This document shows positions 6,192 to 7,141 of a stretch of 7,141 bases of DNA, piece after piece. The DNA is taken from positions 1 through 7,141 of the forward strand of contig CBFGWV010000252.1 of assembly GCA_965652545.1 (NCBI GenBank), written 5' to 3'. Made by a program: the position numbers and the translations under genes. How positions within the stretch are numbered: position 1 is the stretch's first letter; every line of letters starts with the position of its first letter. This DNA comes from CBFGWV01 sp965652545. Lineage in GTDB: Bacteria > Pseudomonadota > Gammaproteobacteria > Competibacterales > Competibacteraceae. Under the pieces are notes generated by a model that was not told where the DNA came from, did not search any database, and saw only the letters and a program-made list of their open reading frames with translations.

Positions 6192-6653
6192 TCATACGGC
6201 CAACTCCTTCATCAGGGCTTTTTTACGCTCATCCATTTGCGCACCCAAGGTCTCCAGCTGCTCTTTCGTCAAAAGCTTTTGCGCGTGCGCAAACATCTCG
6301 TCCTCTTCTTCGCTGGCGTGGTGCTCAACGAGCTCTTTGAGCACCTTCACCCGCCCCGAAAACTCCACCGTCGTCGGCGAGGTATTCTTCAAATCGGGGA
6401 GCACCAGCGACTCGACGGCGCGGTGTTCTTCCTTGGCCTCATAAAAGAGCTTGGCCTCTTCTTTTTTGCCGGCCTCGCGAAATGCGGGGTAGAAGATTTC
6501 TTCTTCTATTGCCGTGTGGATCGTCAATTCCTTTTCGATCTTCTGCAGCAATTCCACGCGCTTTTTCTCCGCACGCTCAGTCGTCTCGCTCAGATCACTG
6601 AGCATTCCCAGCACCTTTTTATGATCACTCTTGAGCAGTTCAATGGCATTCAT
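6192..6653 (-). CDS. Hemerythrin HHE cation-binding domain protein
   Basis: Cytoplasmic 153-residue four-helix protein expected to hold a non-heme di-iron centre. Candidate ligands are His-11 (SDHKKV), His-46 and Glu-50 (ELTIHTAIEEEIFYP), His-77 (EEHRAVE) and His-111/112 with Glu-116 or Asp-118 (EHHASEEEDEMF), the normal spacing for the HHE family. Bacterial members bind oxygen or respond to oxygen, NO or iron stress; the specific role is not readable. The frame extends to a GTG at 6722, but ATG at 6653 is chosen because AAGGAGA lies ten bases upstream and the domain begins at once with MNAIELLKSDH. The protein is very rich in Glu and Lys, and its DNA is visibly lower in GC than its neighbours: 197 of 360 bases counted by hand in 6241-6600, about 55 percent. 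It is followed by the small membrane-protein gene. Confidence 0.92.
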   Translation of the reverse strand: MNAIELLKSDHKKVLGMLSDLSETTERAEKKRVELLQKIEKELTIHTAIEEEIFYPAFREAGKKEEAKLFYEAKEEHRAVESLVLPDLKNTSPTTVEFSGRVKVLKELVEHHASEEEDEMFAHAQKLLTKEQLETLGAQMDERKKALMKELAV

Positions 6654-6663
6654 TGCGGTCCTG

Positions 6664-6670
6664 TCTCCTT
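6664..6670 (-). promoter_or_regulatory. Ribosome binding site fixing the hemerythrin start
   Basis: Read on the minus strand this is AAGGAGA, ten bases before ATG at 6653. It is the only strong Shine-Dalgarno match for this gene and favours that start over the in-frame GTG at 6722. Confidence 0.65.
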
Positions 6671-6830
6671 GGCTGTCCGTGATGGATCGCGAATCCCGCG
6701 CTCCGCCTTGCTTGTCGGACACACCTCAGACGGATAGTTCAGTCTCCCGTCTCCCGCGGCACGGCGTTCAGGCAGGCGTCAGCGGCCGGATAGCAAGCTG
6801 CGGACACATCGATAAACGAGGGTGAAGGCC

Positions 6831-7141
6831 ATGATCAAGAAAACTGCCGCCGTCGCGACGCTATTGTTGTTCTCCGGACTCGCCACAGCGGGCGATTTGA
6901 CGGTCGACTCGGCCATCGGTGGGGCAATCGGCGGGGCCGTGGGCGGTGCACTGGGTGCGGAAGTCGGCGGCCGTGACGGGGCCATCGTCGGTGCCGGCAT
7001 CGGCGCCGCGGCGGGGGCCGCGATCAACACCGACGAGTACCGCGGCGACCGCTACTACCAGCCTGAACCGCGCTACATCTACCGCGATGCACCGTACTAC
7101 CCAAGCCGCGGCTTCTGCCCGCCCGGCCAGGCCAAAAAAGG
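6831..7141 (+). CDS. Exported glycine-zipper protein, 3' end outside window
   Basis: The frame opens at ATG 6831 and runs without a stop to the window end, giving 103 residues. The N-terminus MIKKTAAVATLLLFSGLATA is a clear Sec signal peptide with probable cleavage after ATA, and there is no lipobox cysteine, so a periplasmic or outer-membrane location is expected. Residues about 29-65 form a glycine zipper of repeating small residues (AIGGAIGGAVGGALGAEVGG, then a second GAIVGAGIGAAAGAA block), as in Gly-zipper 2TM-like envelope proteins. The visible tail is Tyr/Arg/Pro-rich (YRGDRYYQPEPRYIYRD) and contains one Cys. GAGGG and GAAGG lie just upstream of the ATG as possible ribosome binding sites. 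Such proteins are often linked to envelope integrity or stress, but no specific role can be assigned. The minus-strand frame across it, rich in Pro and Ala, is a shadow of the Gly codons. Confidence 0.85.
   Translation, partial: MIKKTAAVATLLLFSGLATAGDLTVDSAIGGAIGGAVGGALGAEVGGRDGAIVGAGIGAAAGAAINTDEYRGDRYYQPEPRYIYRDAPYYPSRGFCPPGQAKK

Noticed and set aside
5841..6737. A 298-codon plus-strand frame
   Set aside because: It is antisense to both the hemerythrin-like gene, whose metal-binding motifs are clear, and the small membrane-protein gene.
6654..6830. Possible promoter elements between the divergent hemerythrin and glycine-zipper genes
   Set aside because: Both promoters should lie here, but I found no -35/-10 pair with acceptable match and spacing on either strand.
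6779..7030. A Pro/Ala-rich 83-codon minus-strand frame
   Set aside because: It is the antisense image of the glycine-zipper codons of the plus-strand gene starting at 6831.

Overview
The window is GC-rich DNA with strong G/C preference at third codon positions. The gene families (Lrp/AsnC regulator, DHA1-type MFS transporter, EamA transporter, HHE hemerythrin, glycine-zipper envelope protein) and a GTAG-headed REP-type repeat point to a Proteobacterium, most likely a Gammaproteobacterium. Nothing in the sequence fixes the genus. No rRNA, tRNA, CRISPR array, IS transposase or phage gene is visible.

Layout from left to right. (1) Positions 1-1721 (+): the 3' part of a long gene for a soluble protein I do not recognise; its reading frame is open to the left edge. 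(2) It converges, with a 29-bp gap, on a minus-strand pair: an Lrp/AsnC-family regulator (3248-2808) followed at once by a GT-A-like glycosyltransferase (about 2791-1751). (3) The regulator is divergent from a DHA1-type MFS exporter (3376-4560, +), with a short AT-rich control region between them that carries a dyad. (4) The MFS gene converges on a minus-strand EamA/DMT transporter (5764-4814). The gap between them holds a pair of inverted, identical 34-bp REP-like elements. (5) Two further minus-strand genes follow: a small tail-anchored protein (6149-5835) and an HHE hemerythrin-like protein (6653-6192). (6) At the right edge a plus-strand gene for an exported glycine-zipper protein begins at 6831 and is cut by the window end.

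How the genes may work together: the Lrp/AsnC regulator probably controls itself and the divergent MFS exporter, a common arrangement for export of an amino acid or other small metabolite. The glycosyltransferase may be co-transcribed with the regulator. The EamA transporter is a second, separate exporter candidate. The hemerythrin, small membrane protein and glycine-zipper protein look like stress or envelope accessory genes, but nothing in the sequence links them to one pathway. I see no convincing new multi-gene system. The best leads are the REP doublet and the unrecognised protein at the left edge.
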